Source: Podocnemis expansa (lineage: Eukaryota; Chordata; Testudines; Podocnemididae). Taken from it: DNA of 64,000 bases. The notes beneath the pieces are model-generated. The model saw only the letters and a list, made by a program, of their open reading frames with translations. It was not told the origin of the DNA and ran no database searches. The stretch is taken from NCBI GenBank assembly GCA_007922195.1, contig ML681992.1:39724831-39788830 (forward strand). The letters run 5' to 3'. Every line of letters begins with the position of its first letter. The stretch's first letter is position 1. Shown here one piece after another: positions 32,569 through 44,076 of the stretch. The translations under genes were made by a program, and so were the position numbers.

Positions 32569-34277
32569 GGGTGATGAGACAGAATGTGGGAAAAGATGGG
32601 ACAGATTGAGAGGGGGAGAGATCTGGTTACCCTGCCCCTTCCTGCCAGCAACTCACATCCTGCAGCTGCACCCTCCCTGCAGCACTTGTGGCAGCGACTC
32701 CCCGGCCTAGCTCCCTCTCTCCAGCACCCACAGATCCCTGGCCCAGTCCCTCACCCTGGCACCTGCAGCTCCCCAGCCCAGATCCCTCCCCCCAGCACCC
32801 ATGGCTCCGTGGCCTGGCCCCCTCCTCTCAGCACCCGTGTTAGCAGCTCCCTCCCCACAACATCCACGGAGACCACAGCAGTGGTCCCCCGTTCAGCTAT
32901 CTCTTCCTGTGCCCAGCTGCCCCTGTGACCTGGGCCTCTTGGGATAACCTCCTGAATGTGCCAATATCAGGGCAAGCTGCAAAAACCAGGGGCCAAATCC
33001 CTAAACCACTGACGGGTGGTACTTAAGCCAGTCTCCCAGTCAGTAACAACACATACTTCTGATTCCCCTCTCTGGTCATCACCGAGCATAACAAAATAGA
33101 AACGGCCCCCTTACTGCACATCAGTTCCTATGGTTCCCTCTAGCCACTGGGTGTCTTTAAGAAATAGGTTCTCCTGACCCCAAAGGGCCAGCCACATCAC
33201 CCAGAACAATATAGGCTTGGATCTCACCCAAAATACCACGCTGCCAGCCAATCCTTTAGTAACTACAACTAAAGGTTTAATATAAAAGGAAAACAAACAA
33301 AATATGAGAGATGTTAAGGAGTCAAAGTGAATCACATACATACAAATGATTTAGAGTCCAGAGAAAGCAAATCCTTGAAGTATCTGTAGTTTGCAGGTTA
33401 GTTCAACTCCTCTGATATGCACCTAGTACTTGGATGGGTCTTAGTCCTTAGTTCAACCCCAGAAGAACAGTTCCAGAAGAGGGTGTTGTTGCAGACAGAC
33501 TGAAAACTAAAGACAAAATGGAGATGGGTCCCCTGCTCAGAGTCCTTGCCAGATCAAAATGGAGTTGGGCCACATGATCAGTCTGGGTAACTGGTCAAAC
33601 AGGTTTCTTCTTGGGCCCACTGTAGATGGGAGCCCCCCTGATGGGCACCATCAAGAGGAATAATGGTTTTGCAGACACCCAGTCTGAGAGTGCCTTAAGA
33701 ACAAATCACTTGGAACACACATAGAAACAAATAGTTTTCTAATTTCTAATACAGGCATCATAGCTACATACAAACCATATAATCATTCTTAGCAGATTAT
33801 AGCCTTTCTATTGGCACCAAACATGATATATATATATATATATATATGGATTATTGCCAATGTGAAATATTAATATGAAAGTTAACCATAAACAGTCCCC
33901 CAGACCCAGACAGCATCACAGCCCCCTCCTTCCCCGGCACCTCCAGACCCATGGCTGCCCTGCCCAACTCCCCACCAGCATCTTGTGCTCCCTTCTCCTG
34001 CTTCCTCCTTCCCCAGCCTTTTCCCACACTCACCAAAGCGAAGGCAGAGAGAGCCTGCAGTGGTGTTCCATTTGCCAGCCTGCAAAGTCCACTCACTGCC
34101 TGGCTTGTGCGTGGCTGGTGATTTAAAATGGCTCCACCAGCCCCAGCTCCCAGCTGTGTGAGGAGCTGGAATACCAAAATATGAGACAATCCATCTGTTT
34201 TCACCTAAAAATACAGGAGATGGGACAGAGGGCTAAAATAAGGGACTGTCCCTTTAAAAACAGGATGTATGGTCACC
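32569..34277. mobile_element. hAT-type element, large and probably interrupted
   Basis: The left end is agggtgatgagacagaatg; the right end, inverted, is aggatgtatggtcacc preceded by agggactgtccctttaaaaa, a motif of the same hAT group as 2653-2781. The arms are GC-rich (32630-32930 and 33880-34140). The middle (about 32940-33830) is AT-richer and unlike the arms, and is probably an LTR-type insertion whose ends I could not fix. A TA microsatellite lies at 33827-33847. Confidence 0.45.
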
Positions 34278-34732
34278 GTATTCCACATGGGCATTATAGC
34301 TGGAACTGATTAAATTACATCTCAAGAACTATTAGAAGGGTCTTAAAACAGATTCTTCCCATGACTTGAGCAAAGATCTGGAGGGGGCTCTGGCAGGGGA
34401 GCGCTTAATTCTTAGCCACTCAGCATGGACCCAGGAGAACCACTTACATTACTGAGGGACACCATGAAGAATTGATTTTAGTAGAGTTCCAAAGCACAAT
34501 ACCACCTCCTACTTCTTTTTGGCTCATGCGCTGCCATGGGATGTACTCAAATTCCTCTCTCTGTTCATAGTTGGTGAATATGGCTGGTAATTGGAGGTAG
34601 GAGATTTTCCCCTGGCAATCTCTGGTTTCTTTAACATGACTTTGCTCTGTTTATGGTCACACAAAATAGCCTGAACAGAGCAAAGACTCTGACCCACTGT
34701 ATTTTGTACTTGACTACACTTATTTAATTTAG

Positions 34733-34808
34733 AATCATAGAAGATGAGGCCTGGGAGGGACCTCAGGAGGTCATCTAGTCTGCCTTCTTGCACAAACCAG
34801 GACCAACC
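34733..34808 (-). mobile_element. CR1 3' end fragment, antisense
   Basis: agaatcatagaagatgaggc, gggagggacctcaggaggtc and atctagtctgcc: the CR1 3' terminus in reverse. Confidence 0.8.
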
Positions 34809-36084
34809 CTTACCTATTTAATTTAGCTGTTTTATGCCTGATATAAAGTGGGCCCAGACTGGAATGCCCTCCTGCTGCAGGCCATGGCATGACACACATA
34901 CGGGGTGGGAAAGAGGATAATTTTGAATTGTTGGATGCCAAGTAACTATTTTAAAAATTACTAGGAATAACACCTAATAACACTTACGAATATTAAGAAT
35001 CTTAACCCAATTAAATCCCACCATTTCTTTGGTTAGGTCATTTCTTGTTCTCTAATACATGATCTGACCAGTTGGTGATTAACAGCAGAAATAATTTATA
35101 AGGGTATTTACATATCCCAAGAAGTTGTTACAAAAGTTTTTACATCTAGTTTCTTGGCCGTTTGTTAATTTAGTTCATGTCCCCCATCCATATTAATTCT
35201 TGGAATGGTTTTTCTTGGGTTATTTTTTTCAACTGTCTGTAGTCCTTGCTTTTAGAGAGGGAAAGGATGAGTTCTGGAGTGTTTGACATTTAAGGCATCG
35301 GGGCGTGTGTGGTACCACTTCAGACATTGTTTTAGTGCCCTTTTCCTCATAAAATCATAAGGAAAGCACACTTCTTTTACACTTGTGTCGCCGAAGGCCC
35401 ATTGTGCTTCAATGGCAGAAGAAGAACTATAAGTTATAGACTATAAACTGTGGCATGTTGTGAGAACTTCCTGACTACTTCCTGGAAGCACCCTTTGCTG
35501 ACTGAAGTTGGGAGCATGTGGCAGGCAATCAGGGAGGAGGCCGCTGGACTGTAATCCTGCTATATGTTTCCTTGCAGAATAAAACTTATTCCTAGTGGTT
35601 AATCTAAGTGGGTCTGGTCTAAATGTATGCACAGGGCACTCAACACAGAGCACACAGAGGAGCCTCAGGCCTACTTTCCCAAAGCTGTATAAAAGCCACA
35701 AGACAGACTTCCCGTATCTTGAACATCCTCACAGTGGGCTAGTAAACAGGAGGGGCTACACTTGTTTAGATTCAGAGCTGGTTGGTGTTACCCTTTCATT
35801 GGCTCAATGGCTCTTTTAAAATTAAATATGTCTTACAAAGACTTTAGTTTACATAGTTAAAGTATCTGGATTTTTTATAACAGACTTTGTTTTTCCTGAG
35901 TAAGGTGAATATATTAATAAATGATATAATTAATAGAACTATTCTATACTTAAGTGGCTTCTTACATTAGTAATTAGTTGAACAAGGTTGTTAGATTCCA
36001 TGTTGGTACATAAAATATTTTACTATGTACACAGAAGTTATAACAGCAGTTTTGCATTTTAACATCTTTGCAAGTATTCATTTA
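34809..36084. other. Intergenic, nothing recognised
   Basis: AT-rich, with short ORFs lacking family features. Confidence 0.45.
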
Positions 36085-36905
36085 AAAAGGTGTAGTGAGG
36101 CAGTGTGGCATTCCTGGGAGCCAGAGGAGGACCCATGTGGGCAGAGCTAGACCAACCTTACCTCTCCCACCAGAAATAGATGGGGGACAGGAATAGAAAA
36201 GGAATGGCCTCCAGCTCTGTTGGGGCTGAAAAAGCAAAGAGGCAGATGTATTTGGCTCACGCCAGGCTACTGCCTTTGCTGATGCACCCAGCGACGTCCT
36301 GCCCATTGAGGAGTCCGTGCCTCCAGGGGAATCACTGGGACTGTTGCTGGCTACCTACCCCAGTGTAACCAAGGACGCCCCATGAACCCAAGGGGAAGAT
36401 GGTATTGGGTAGGAAGTAATTTGTCTGTGATGGGGCTTGTGGCCGGGTCAGTGCATTACAGTGGGATTCACCACTAGCTTAGTGGTGGAGAGCTCCCCAC
36501 TGACAGGGTCCTGGACTGGGACATGATGGAGTTGGATGTGCCTGTGCCCCTTAAAATCCCTTCTGGGCTGGCAGCAGTCCCCTGCCTGAGCCTTAGACTG
36601 CAGAAGGGATCAAACCCCTACTGTTGGCTATAGCTTGTTTCCCTTGCTCTGCCCTGCCTCAGGGCCAGCGTTTATCAACCGCTGCTTGACCATGTCCTTG
36701 CGTGGTAGCCCAAGGCCGATAGATTGTGTACTTGCCCTGACCTGTTTGAGAGCTAAGGGCTTTAGTGCAGGGAGCTGCTTTACCTGCCTGAGGGCTAGAG
36801 CTGCCTTAGTGGCCTATTGGCTAATTTCCCTTGTCAAGAGTGGGTAACCTAATGAGGTGGTGTAGTCTCCTTCTGACCCAGAGAAGGAGAGATGTCTGAT
36901 GCCTC
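36085..36905 (+). repeat. Gypsy-type LTR/leader relic
   Basis: GC-rich block. The segment at 36500-36560 (gacagggtcctggactggga, catgatggag, tgtgcccctt) aligns by eye with 60315-60365 in the Gmr1-like element (ttagggccctgggctgggac, gcaatggag). The Pro and Cys rich frames are not convincing genes. Likely a relic of the same retrotransposon group without coding region. Confidence 0.4.
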
Positions 36906-37807
36906 ACTACGAAAGGTGTTTGCCATTTCAGCATTTAAGAAATCAACATCTCCAAATGTACATGTTATCGCTAAGGGTTTTTCTGAATGAATTTTAAGGA
37001 GTAATTATAAAATTTCAGCAAGAATATTTAAAAATTCTTTGTGTGGGTGCACCTAGAGTTATCCCTTTGATAATTCACTCTGCATTACTTTTCACAATCA
37101 GTTCTCTTCCAGAAATGTGACTGTGTCAGATTTCTTTTTCATCTTGAGATAATTATTACAATTTTACCAAATTGATATTTATACAGGACAGTGGTGCCCT
37201 GGTCTAGAAGAAACACATGGGCATTTTTCTCTTGACCCAAGCTCCTTAGATTAGCAATCTGTTTCTTATAGCAATTAACTTCTATTAAATATTCTGTACA
37301 AAGCAGAAATTACAATAACCAATAGATCCTTTAAACCTAAATTTAAATAAGTAACAAATAATAACTCTTTCATATTCCATAATCAAGGAAGGGAGGCAGC
37401 ACAACTAGGCAAATAAATTTATACAAGAACTCACTCTATTAGACAGGCTTTTATGCTTTGCTCCTTACAAATATTCAGAGGGTACAGCACAGTGTTTCAC
37501 TTTTATAATTGGAAGTGAGTATGGAAACCGTATAGGGAACTATGGGGTATTTACCTGTCCTGGTTTTTAGATAAAACATTTAATATATTTGGTGAAATGT
37601 GCTCATCAGTAGCTTTTTGTGAGTGCCAGGAATAAATACTCACTGTAAGGGAAGTTTTACTGGTATCCAGATGAGGGGAGGAGTACATAAAAACAGAGAG
37701 ATCACCCCAATTCTCCCTTCAACATGCGAGTAAAATGGCAGTGAGGGGTTTTCAAAAGTCCTCCCATCCTGTATGTATGTACTTAGAGAGAATTGTCATC
37801 AGTTGAA
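36906..37807. other. Intergenic, nothing recognised
   Basis: AT-rich; no gene or element end seen. Confidence 0.45.
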
Positions 37808-37811
37808 CTTG

Positions 37812-38583
37812 TGTAACCTGCTAGGGTGGGCTCAGATTGATTCAATTGCCCCTCTCCAGTGCCTCACAGAGAAAACCCCTGATGAAAGCAACTGGAGAGC
37901 CAGGATCCAGTTGTCAAAAGGACTCACAGCGAAGACTGCTCAGAGTTTCCATCCGTCATTAAACTACCACTCAGCAAAAACATACAATGAACTTTATTAA
38001 CTAACTAAACACACCTTATCCTAAGGAACCATAATACTTTTAAACAAAACAGTAAGAAACCCAAGAGTCCCAAAGTTCAGGTGGAGTCACCCTTATCTCA
38101 GTTCCAGTCTTTTAAGTCCTTGGGGCTTGAATGCAGAACGAAAGCAATCCTCATCCTCTCTAGCTGCAGGAATCTTCAGGCAGATGCCATGCAGTCCTTT
38201 CTTCCTCCTGTGCAGCCAGCACCATGCAATCAGGTCACTGGCCATCCAGCTCTCAGTTCTGCTGCAGACAACTCCCCTGCAAAGCAGTCGAAAGCTGGGA
38301 GAAAACATCCTGCAGTCCACTCCTGCTCAGCTCCTTTCACTGAGTCCCTTAGCCAATGTCCTCTGCAGCTCTCTGTTTGCTCCTCTCCAGGCTTCTCTTC
38401 TCAGGCTTCTCCCTGGGCATGCAATTCCAGCTCAACAATAAAACTTGTGGAGCATGCTCAGTGTGCTCCCTCACCCTCTTACCAGAAGTTTCTGGTTTCT
38501 GGGCTCCAAAATCTGCCCAGCAACGTAACCCAGCCATAAGGGTCCCTAAAAGAGATTGCACCTATTTAGGCACATGGGTTACA
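37812..38583 (-). mobile_element. Solo LTR with CTTG target duplication
   Basis: 772 bases, TGTAACC to GGTTACA, flanked by CTTG at 37808-37811 and 38584-38587. Minus-strand AATAAA at 37993-37998 suggests minus orientation. Same family as the nested pair at 29346-30868. No internal coding region, so a solo LTR left by recombination; whether the parent was a retrovirus-like or gypsy element is unknown. Confidence 0.8.
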
Positions 38584-38587
38584 CTTG

Positions 38588-39050
38588 CATTATTTTTAAA
38601 CGATCAAATAACAGAAGTGCAGTGCTCATAGTGATGTGGAAACTGAATGCACAAATATTAACTCTGCCTTGGAGCACTGGTGACAGATAAACAAGACTAA
38701 CCCAAAAATTGTTGGCTTGAGACCTGTCTCCTTTTTCACTTTCTGCCTAGCAGCTGGTGGAAATTAAGTCTCGTTCTTGTAGTCTGATTTCCCATGAAAA
38801 ATATGATTAAGAGATATAGACACATCAAAGCCAAGGGCTGAACTGTTGACAATGCAGCTCCATAAGATACCCAAAAGACCTTGGAGAGGTCTATAAATAT
38901 TAACGCGACATGCTGCTGTTATCCTAAGGCACAATAGACTGCTTAGGGTCCCTTCCAGTTTCTATGATTCTGTATGCTGACAGGGCACTTTGGGTAGTTC
39001 AGGAATACTAAGAATTACCTGTTAACATACCTTATTAGCCCTTCTTTCTT

Positions 39051-39082
<32 letters not shown>

Positions 39083-39262
39083 AAATGAAAAGATCACAGT
39101 TGGTGGACTGAGAGTTTTTAAGCCTCTTTTTGCTTTATTACAAGTATAGTTCCAATGTCCCTAGAAGGATTAGAAATGTCACCGGAATAGAGAGATGAAA
39201 CAAAACCAGTCAAGGGCCAGACATGTAAATGTATTTAAGTGCTTTAGCATTCAGCTAGGCAC
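38588..39262. other. Intergenic with a CR1 scrap and a CTTT microsatellite
   Basis: A short CR1 terminus (agggtcccttccagtttcta then tgattctg) lies at 38946-38972, and (CTTT)n at 39042-39083. Confidence 0.65.
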
Positions 39263-39265
39263 TTA

Positions 39266-39757
39266 GGGTATGTTCACACAGGGCTTTTATTTTGAAACAA
39301 CTCTGGTTGTTTTGAAATAAAAGTCCCTATGTCCACACCACATTTGCTTGTTTCGAAAGGAGGGAGCTCCTCATTTCGAAACAAGAGCCCTCCTTTCGAA
39401 ACAGCTTAAACCACTTTGCTTTTGAAAGGAGGGTTATTTCAAAACCAGTTGTTTCAAAATAAGCCATTTGGACATGTTATTTTGAAACAAGGATTGTTTC
39501 GAAATAACAAGGACCTTCCTCCCAGGGTGCATAGCACCCTGGGGGGAGAGACCCCCCCCACCCCCAGCACACTGGCCAGGGTTCAGCACCCTGCCCAGGG
39601 TGCTGAGTGGAGTGCAGGGGGTAGGAGGGTGCCCAAGCCGGCTTCCCCCTGCTTCCCTTTGCTGGGAGCAGGGGGGAACAGGTGCCTCAGCCCCCTTTGC
39701 ACCCCCTACCCACGGCAAGGCTTGTTTCAAAACAAGGGCTTGTGTGTGGACATAGCC
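39266..39757. mobile_element. Harbinger-type MITE with GC-rich core, TSD TTA
   Basis: 492 bases; GGGTATGTTCACAC on the left, GTGTGTGGACATAGCC on the right, flanked by TTA at 39263-39265 and 39758-39760. AT-rich TTTCGAAA arms surround a GC-rich centre (39515-39720). The centre contains cttcctcccagggtgcat, shared with the Harbinger derivative near 49490. Confidence 0.88.
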
Positions 39758-40271
39758 TTAGTGGGTATGTCTACATGGTAACTGTTATTTTGAAATAACT
39801 CATTTCGAAATAAAAATCCTTATTTCAAAATAAGTTAATTCGAATTAAGGGAAGACCTTCAAATCGAAATAGCATGCCCTGTGTGTGGACATGCTATTTC
39901 GATTTTAGGAGAGGGGCAGCATGGGAGGTGTGGCAACATGGGCAGCTCACTGGGCCATGTTGGTGGCCATGTTGCCAGCCAATCACCTAAAAGCACGAAC
40001 TGGCCACCCTTCCCTGTCCATTGCGACTCCTAAGAGGTTGCTAGAGAGATGGCTAGGGATGCTCCCCAGCTCCCATGCCATCCTCGAGCACTTGGTCGAC
40101 CCACTGCTAGACTGCATGGTGCTGCCCTGCTGTGGGAGACACTTTCCCTGAGACCACTGAGCCCGGAGCTGCGCCCCGGACCATCGTCTCCATGGCTGTC
40201 ACAGCACCGATAGCTTCCCTTCCCCTTCTGTGCCACAGCCCAGCTGGGCACTGGGCACCAGCACAGACTGG

Positions 40272-40778
40272 TGGGAGCAGGTTCTCCAGCGAACCTGGAG
40301 CAACAAGTCCTGGATGAGGAACATCTAGGTTAGCAGGGAGCTCTTCACCCACCTCACTGCTGAGCTTACCCCAGTCTTGCGCCAAAGGGACACAGTGGTG
40401 AGGGCAGGCATTCCTGTGGACAAGAGCATGGCCATTGCTCTCTGGAAAATGGCCACTCCTGAGTTCCACAGGTCCATTGCCCATGTCTTCAGCGTTGGGA
40501 TGTCCACCATCGGGGAAGTGCTGCTGGAGGTTGCTAACGCCATCAGCATGGTCCTGCTGCCATGCCTTGTCACCCTGGGAGCGCTGCAGGACATCATCGC
40601 CAGTCTCGCTGCCCTGAGCTTTCCAAAGTGTGAGGGAATACTCAATGGCACCCACATTGCCATGCGTACCCCACCACACCGCCTGCTCCTCCATTTTGCA
40701 CCAGCCAGCCCCCACCCAACCCACACATGCCCTGACCCTAACCCAATAAAACACACAATAAACCCTGAACATGGGTGA
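40272..40778 (+). pseudogene. Harbinger transposase, N-terminal part only
   Basis: The frame runs WEQVLQRTWSNKSWMRNI, a TAG at 40326, then LFTHLTAELTPVLRQRDTV, IPVDKSMAIALWKMATPEF, MSTIGEVLLEVANAIS and FPKCEGILNGTHIAMRTP. The first catalytic Asp (D in the homologous ILDATHI) is Asn here, codon 40644-40646. After PPHR the sequence jumps to the 3' end, with AATAAA at 40745 and 40757, so the second Asp and the Glu are missing. Inactive on two counts. Confidence 0.85.
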
Positions 40779-40869
40779 ACTGTGTTTATTAAACAACCAA
40801 GGGGGTATGGGAAGGCAGAACTGGGGAGACAGGAAAGGGTTGAGTGGAGGCACAACTGGGGGCACAGGC

Positions 40870-40945
40870 ATGTGGGGTGGGGGCATTGAACTGGGACAGG
40901 GGATGTGGGGTGGGGGCATTGAACTGGGACAGGGGATGTGGGGTG
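40870..40945. repeat. 33-bp tandem repeat, just over two copies
   Basis: Unit begins atgtggggtgggggcattg and recurs at 40870, 40903 and (partial) 40936. G-rich on the plus strand. Located between the two Harbinger genes. Confidence 0.85.
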
Positions 40946-40971
40946 GGGGTTTGGGGACAACTGGGGGCATT

Positions 40972-41423
40972 TTAGGGGGGAGGCACCCCTGGAGCATGGT
41001 CTGCAGTGCCATGGTCTTCACCAAGGCCACCCTGGGTCTGGGGGTGCCGGCACTGAGGGGCAGCTGGGTCCGTGGGTGCAGCAGCAGGGGCAGTGCCAGG
41101 CTGGGGGGAAAGGTGCGACCCTCTGCGCTGGAGTTCAGTGTGTATATTTTCCAGTGCCATCGCCTGGCGCTGCAGCACCATTGCCTGGCGCTCCATCCCC
41201 GCCATGACACGGTTGTTGGTGTCAGCAGCCTGCTGGAGCTGCCGGACAGCGGCATCCTGGCGCCTAACCTGCTCCAGACGCCACGCCGGGGTTGACTCCT
41301 CCGCCTGCTGGCTGAGCTCAAGTGTGGCTGCCAGGATGTCATCACGTGTGGGGCGGGCTCTCCTCCTCCGCCTGGTGGCCAGTGGCGGGCTCCTGGAAGA
41401 TGGCTGGTGGGTGGGCGGATGAG
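40972..41423 (-). pseudogene. Second Harbinger MYB-like protein, exon 2
   Basis: A clear acceptor (tttgcccctgcag on the minus strand, ending at 41424) precedes a frame running RARPTRDDILAATLELSQQ, RLEQVRRQDAAVRQLQQAA, NRVMAGMERQAMVLQRQAM and ALENIHTELQRRG, then a Pro and Ala rich tail to a stop at 40972. Long coiled coil. This exon has no internal stop. The larger overlapping minus frame (40107-41435) is a shadow. Confidence 0.7.
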
Positions 41424-41894
41424 CTGCAGGGGCAAAAAGGAGAACGGTTAGGTGTCAGCCTACTAGCCTTGGTGTGTGCAGCCTGTGAGCTGCAAACACC
41501 CCTGCCCTGACAGCTAGCAGGATTCCAAGGCTGGGTGGGCTCTGTACACTGCAATCAGGGGGCATGGGGCCTTGTGGCTCATGGTAGGTAGTGAGCTGTT
41601 CTCGGCAGCATGTGGCCTGGGAAGTCTCCTGAGCCATGTGACAGCCATGCTGGCTGCAGGCTCTCTGCCCTGCATGCTGCCAAGTCTGCCTATTGCCTCC
41701 CTGTGTTGAGGGACCCCTATCCTGCTTGGGCATGGGACCCTGTCTCCGCATGCCTCCCTGCAGCATGCCTGCACAGGAGATCCTGTGCCCCCCTCCCCGG
41801 GCCCGAGCCCCACCATCCTAGGGCCGTGCCCCCCTCAGGACCCAGGCCCTGCACTCCAGGGCCTCCCTGCCTTGTGGGGGGGACACTCATCAAC

Positions 41895-42479
41895 AGGGGC
41901 GCCTGATGTCCAATGCGATGTCCCGTCGGAGTCAGCTGCCTCCTGCTCCCTTGGGTGCTCCTTGGGGCTGCTGGTCCAGGGCTCCCCTTCTGGGATCAGC
42001 TCTGGGCTTGTGGGTGGTGCCGTGCTCGGGCAGCTGCTCTCGCCCACATCCAGGGGCTCTTCTGCTTTGGAGGGGGTCCCCTCCAGCTCCGTGGTGCTAC
42101 TGCACGCCTCGGCTGAGTCCCTCACGCACCTATGTTGCGGTGGGCCGCCGGGCTCATCTCTGAGGAACCGGTCCAGCTCCTCATAAAAGGGTCAGCTGGT
42201 GGCATCGGCTGCCCCATGGAGCTACCTGGAATCTCATTCCCAGGCATACTCCTGCTGGAGCCCCTTCACCTTCAAGTGCACATGCTCCATGGTACGCTTG
42301 AAGCTCTCATCTGACAGCGCCTGGGCGATGTCGGCGTATATGTCCACGTTCCTGTGGCTGGCCCTGAACTGCTGCAGGATGTCATCCCTTGCATAGATGC
42401 GGAGGAGGGCAAGGGTCTCGGTCTGCGACCATACAGATCCCCTACACCGTCCCCTGTGAGGGAGCTGCTCATGCCTCAA
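41895..42479 (-). pseudogene. Second Harbinger MYB-like protein, exon 1, broken
   Basis: The MYB/SANT-like domain is well kept: WSQTETLALLRIYARDDIL, QFRASHRNVDIYADIAQAL, SFKRTMEHVHLKVKGLQQEY. Then TGA, TAG and TGA interrupt the next 20 codons, before PFYEELDRFLRDEPGGPPQ and an acidic Ser, Glu and Pro region. The exon-end donor equivalent to GTGAGT in the first copy looks mutated (near 41895). The start is uncertain; MRHEQ at 42479 is the first Met in frame. Confidence 0.75.
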
Positions 42480-42863
42480 CCATGGCCCTGCTAGGCAGCG
42501 TGACAGCCACGGGGCACGAGCCTACAGGGCACTTCCTGGCCCAGGGCATCCTGGGAGGAAGAAGGTCACCTAAAACTGCTTTTGAAATAGCGTCGTTTTG
42601 AAACAATGGGATTTTGGACCTGTTGTTTCGAAACAGTTGTTCAGACGTGCTGTTTTGAAACTGCCATTTTGAAACAATGTGTCTGAATGTCGTTGTTTCA
42701 AAACAGCCATTTTGAAACAATGGCTATTTTGAAAGTGGATGAGGTTTACTGCAACGATGGAGTCTCGTTGTTTCGAAATAATGAAACGTCGTGTGGACAT
42801 GGCAACTTTTCTTTCGAAACAATGGCTGTCATTTCAGAAGAAAAGTGCCGTGTGGACACAGCC

Positions 42864-43608
42864 AGTGTGATTTTCAGAACTGGGAGTTAGGCACATCAGT
42901 AAATCCCACCAGTGCATGTCTGCATCCTGAGGTGCCCAAATATCTTTACAGATCTGGTCCATGGTAAAAATGGCTACATTTTCAAATCTGGGCACCTAAA
43001 ATGAACATCCAAAATCTAAATCAGAGCACCTAAAACCTACGGGCAAGATTAAAAATGGATACATAAAGCAGGTGTATTTACCAGCGATCAGATCCATTTG
43101 AATAGCAGACACTTCCGAGTTGTGTTTTGGAATATAATGTTGAACTGTTCTAAAAGGCAACCTTCTTATGCTGTTCCCTAAAGTACTACAGGGCCTAATA
43201 ACTTGATTGACCTACAGCATCTTCTCTGAATGTTGTAACCTCTAACAGATTTCATGTTTCTGTTGATTGTGTTGGAGATATGCAGGAAATCTTGATGTGC
43301 TAGATTTCTGCACATCTTTTAAAGAGATTTTTTTTTGTATTAACTGCAGAGCAATAAAGAAGTTCATGAATTAATTTATTCCTAGAGCAGCACATGAAAG
43401 CACATATCAAAAGGTGGGGAAACTCAACACTGCATTCAAGGAACATAAAACATATTATTGATCATTTGATGCCCTTTGGCCGTATCCACATCATTGTTTA
43501 CAGAGTCACTAAACCCAGCTGTTCTGTGTAATAACCACGCTAATTGATCTAACTAAACAATCAGCACTGAGCAATCAACATAAGAAACAACCTCAATTAC
43601 TCACAACA
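42864..43608. other. Intergenic; weak old MITE traces only
   Basis: attttcaaatctgggcacct at about 42982 resembles the small repeat at 9944-10084. Nothing else recognised. Confidence 0.4.
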
Positions 43609-43917
43609 TTGCTAGCTCCAATAGTACTAAAAAATATTCTATTAAAAGCCTACTGTTATTTTTAAAAAAGCCTTGCAAAAGCAAGAAACTAAACAAGAGC
43701 AGGAAAACAAGAGCAAGAAAATTAAACAAGGGCAAGAAATTAAACAAGAGCCAAAGAGCAAGCGCAAGAAACAAGAGCAAGAAACAAACAAGAAAAAAGA
43801 GTGAGAAAATAAAATGACCAAGAAATTAAAATGCTAGCTTGAACAGTATTAATAAATACCCTATTGAAAAACCTATTGCTATTTTTAAAAATCCTTGCAA
43901 GAGCAAGATATTAAACT
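43609..43917. repeat. Duplicated 85-base segment flanking a purine-rich tandem array
   Basis: 43609-43694 (gctagctccaatagtactaa to aagcaagaaactaaac) and 43832-43916 (gctagcttgaacagtattaa to gcaagatattaaac) are diverged copies. Between them are about ten imperfect units of aacaagagcaagaaa and variants. The plus strand is almost wholly A and G through the array. Confidence 0.8.
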
Positions 43918-44076
43918 ATTAAGGGCAAAGGATAAAGTTCCTTCTGAATCCCCTTCTCTTCCTGGGGATACTGTGTGTGTGTGTGGTGCTGGAAGATGAT
44001 GTTGGGGAGGCACTGTGCCTGCTGTAGAGAACTCCACTGGCAGCAGGGTCTTCCCTTGTGTAGTGAGGCATGTTGT
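43918..44076. other. Spacer, nothing recognised
   Basis: Contains a short (TG)n at about 43972-43984. Confidence 0.5.

Larger units (their letters stand above)
39763..42863. mobile_element. Second PIF/Harbinger element, transposase truncated
   Basis: The left end is GGGTATGTCTACATGG and the right end is GTGTGGACACAGCC. It carries a rightward transposase piece and a leftward two-exon MYB-like pseudogene with facing polyadenylation signals, as in 23907-28905. The catalytic half of the transposase is deleted. Subterminal sequence (catgggaggtgtggcaacat at 39920) is shared with 48676-49773, 56349-56851 and, less closely, 24080. Exact ends and target duplication are uncertain because another MITE abuts on the left. 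Confidence 0.8.

Noticed and set aside
40107..41435. Minus-strand open frame of 442 codons
   Set aside because: It overlaps the Harbinger MYB-like exon 2 in another frame, is Pro, Ser and His rich, and includes the 33-bp tandem repeat read as PHIPCPSSMPP units. The coherent coiled-coil frame is the alternative one, so this is a shadow of GC-rich sequence.
43680..43810. Possible CRISPR-like array
   Set aside because: Units are short, imperfect and contiguous with no spacers; it is a purine-rich tandem repeat in a eukaryotic genome.
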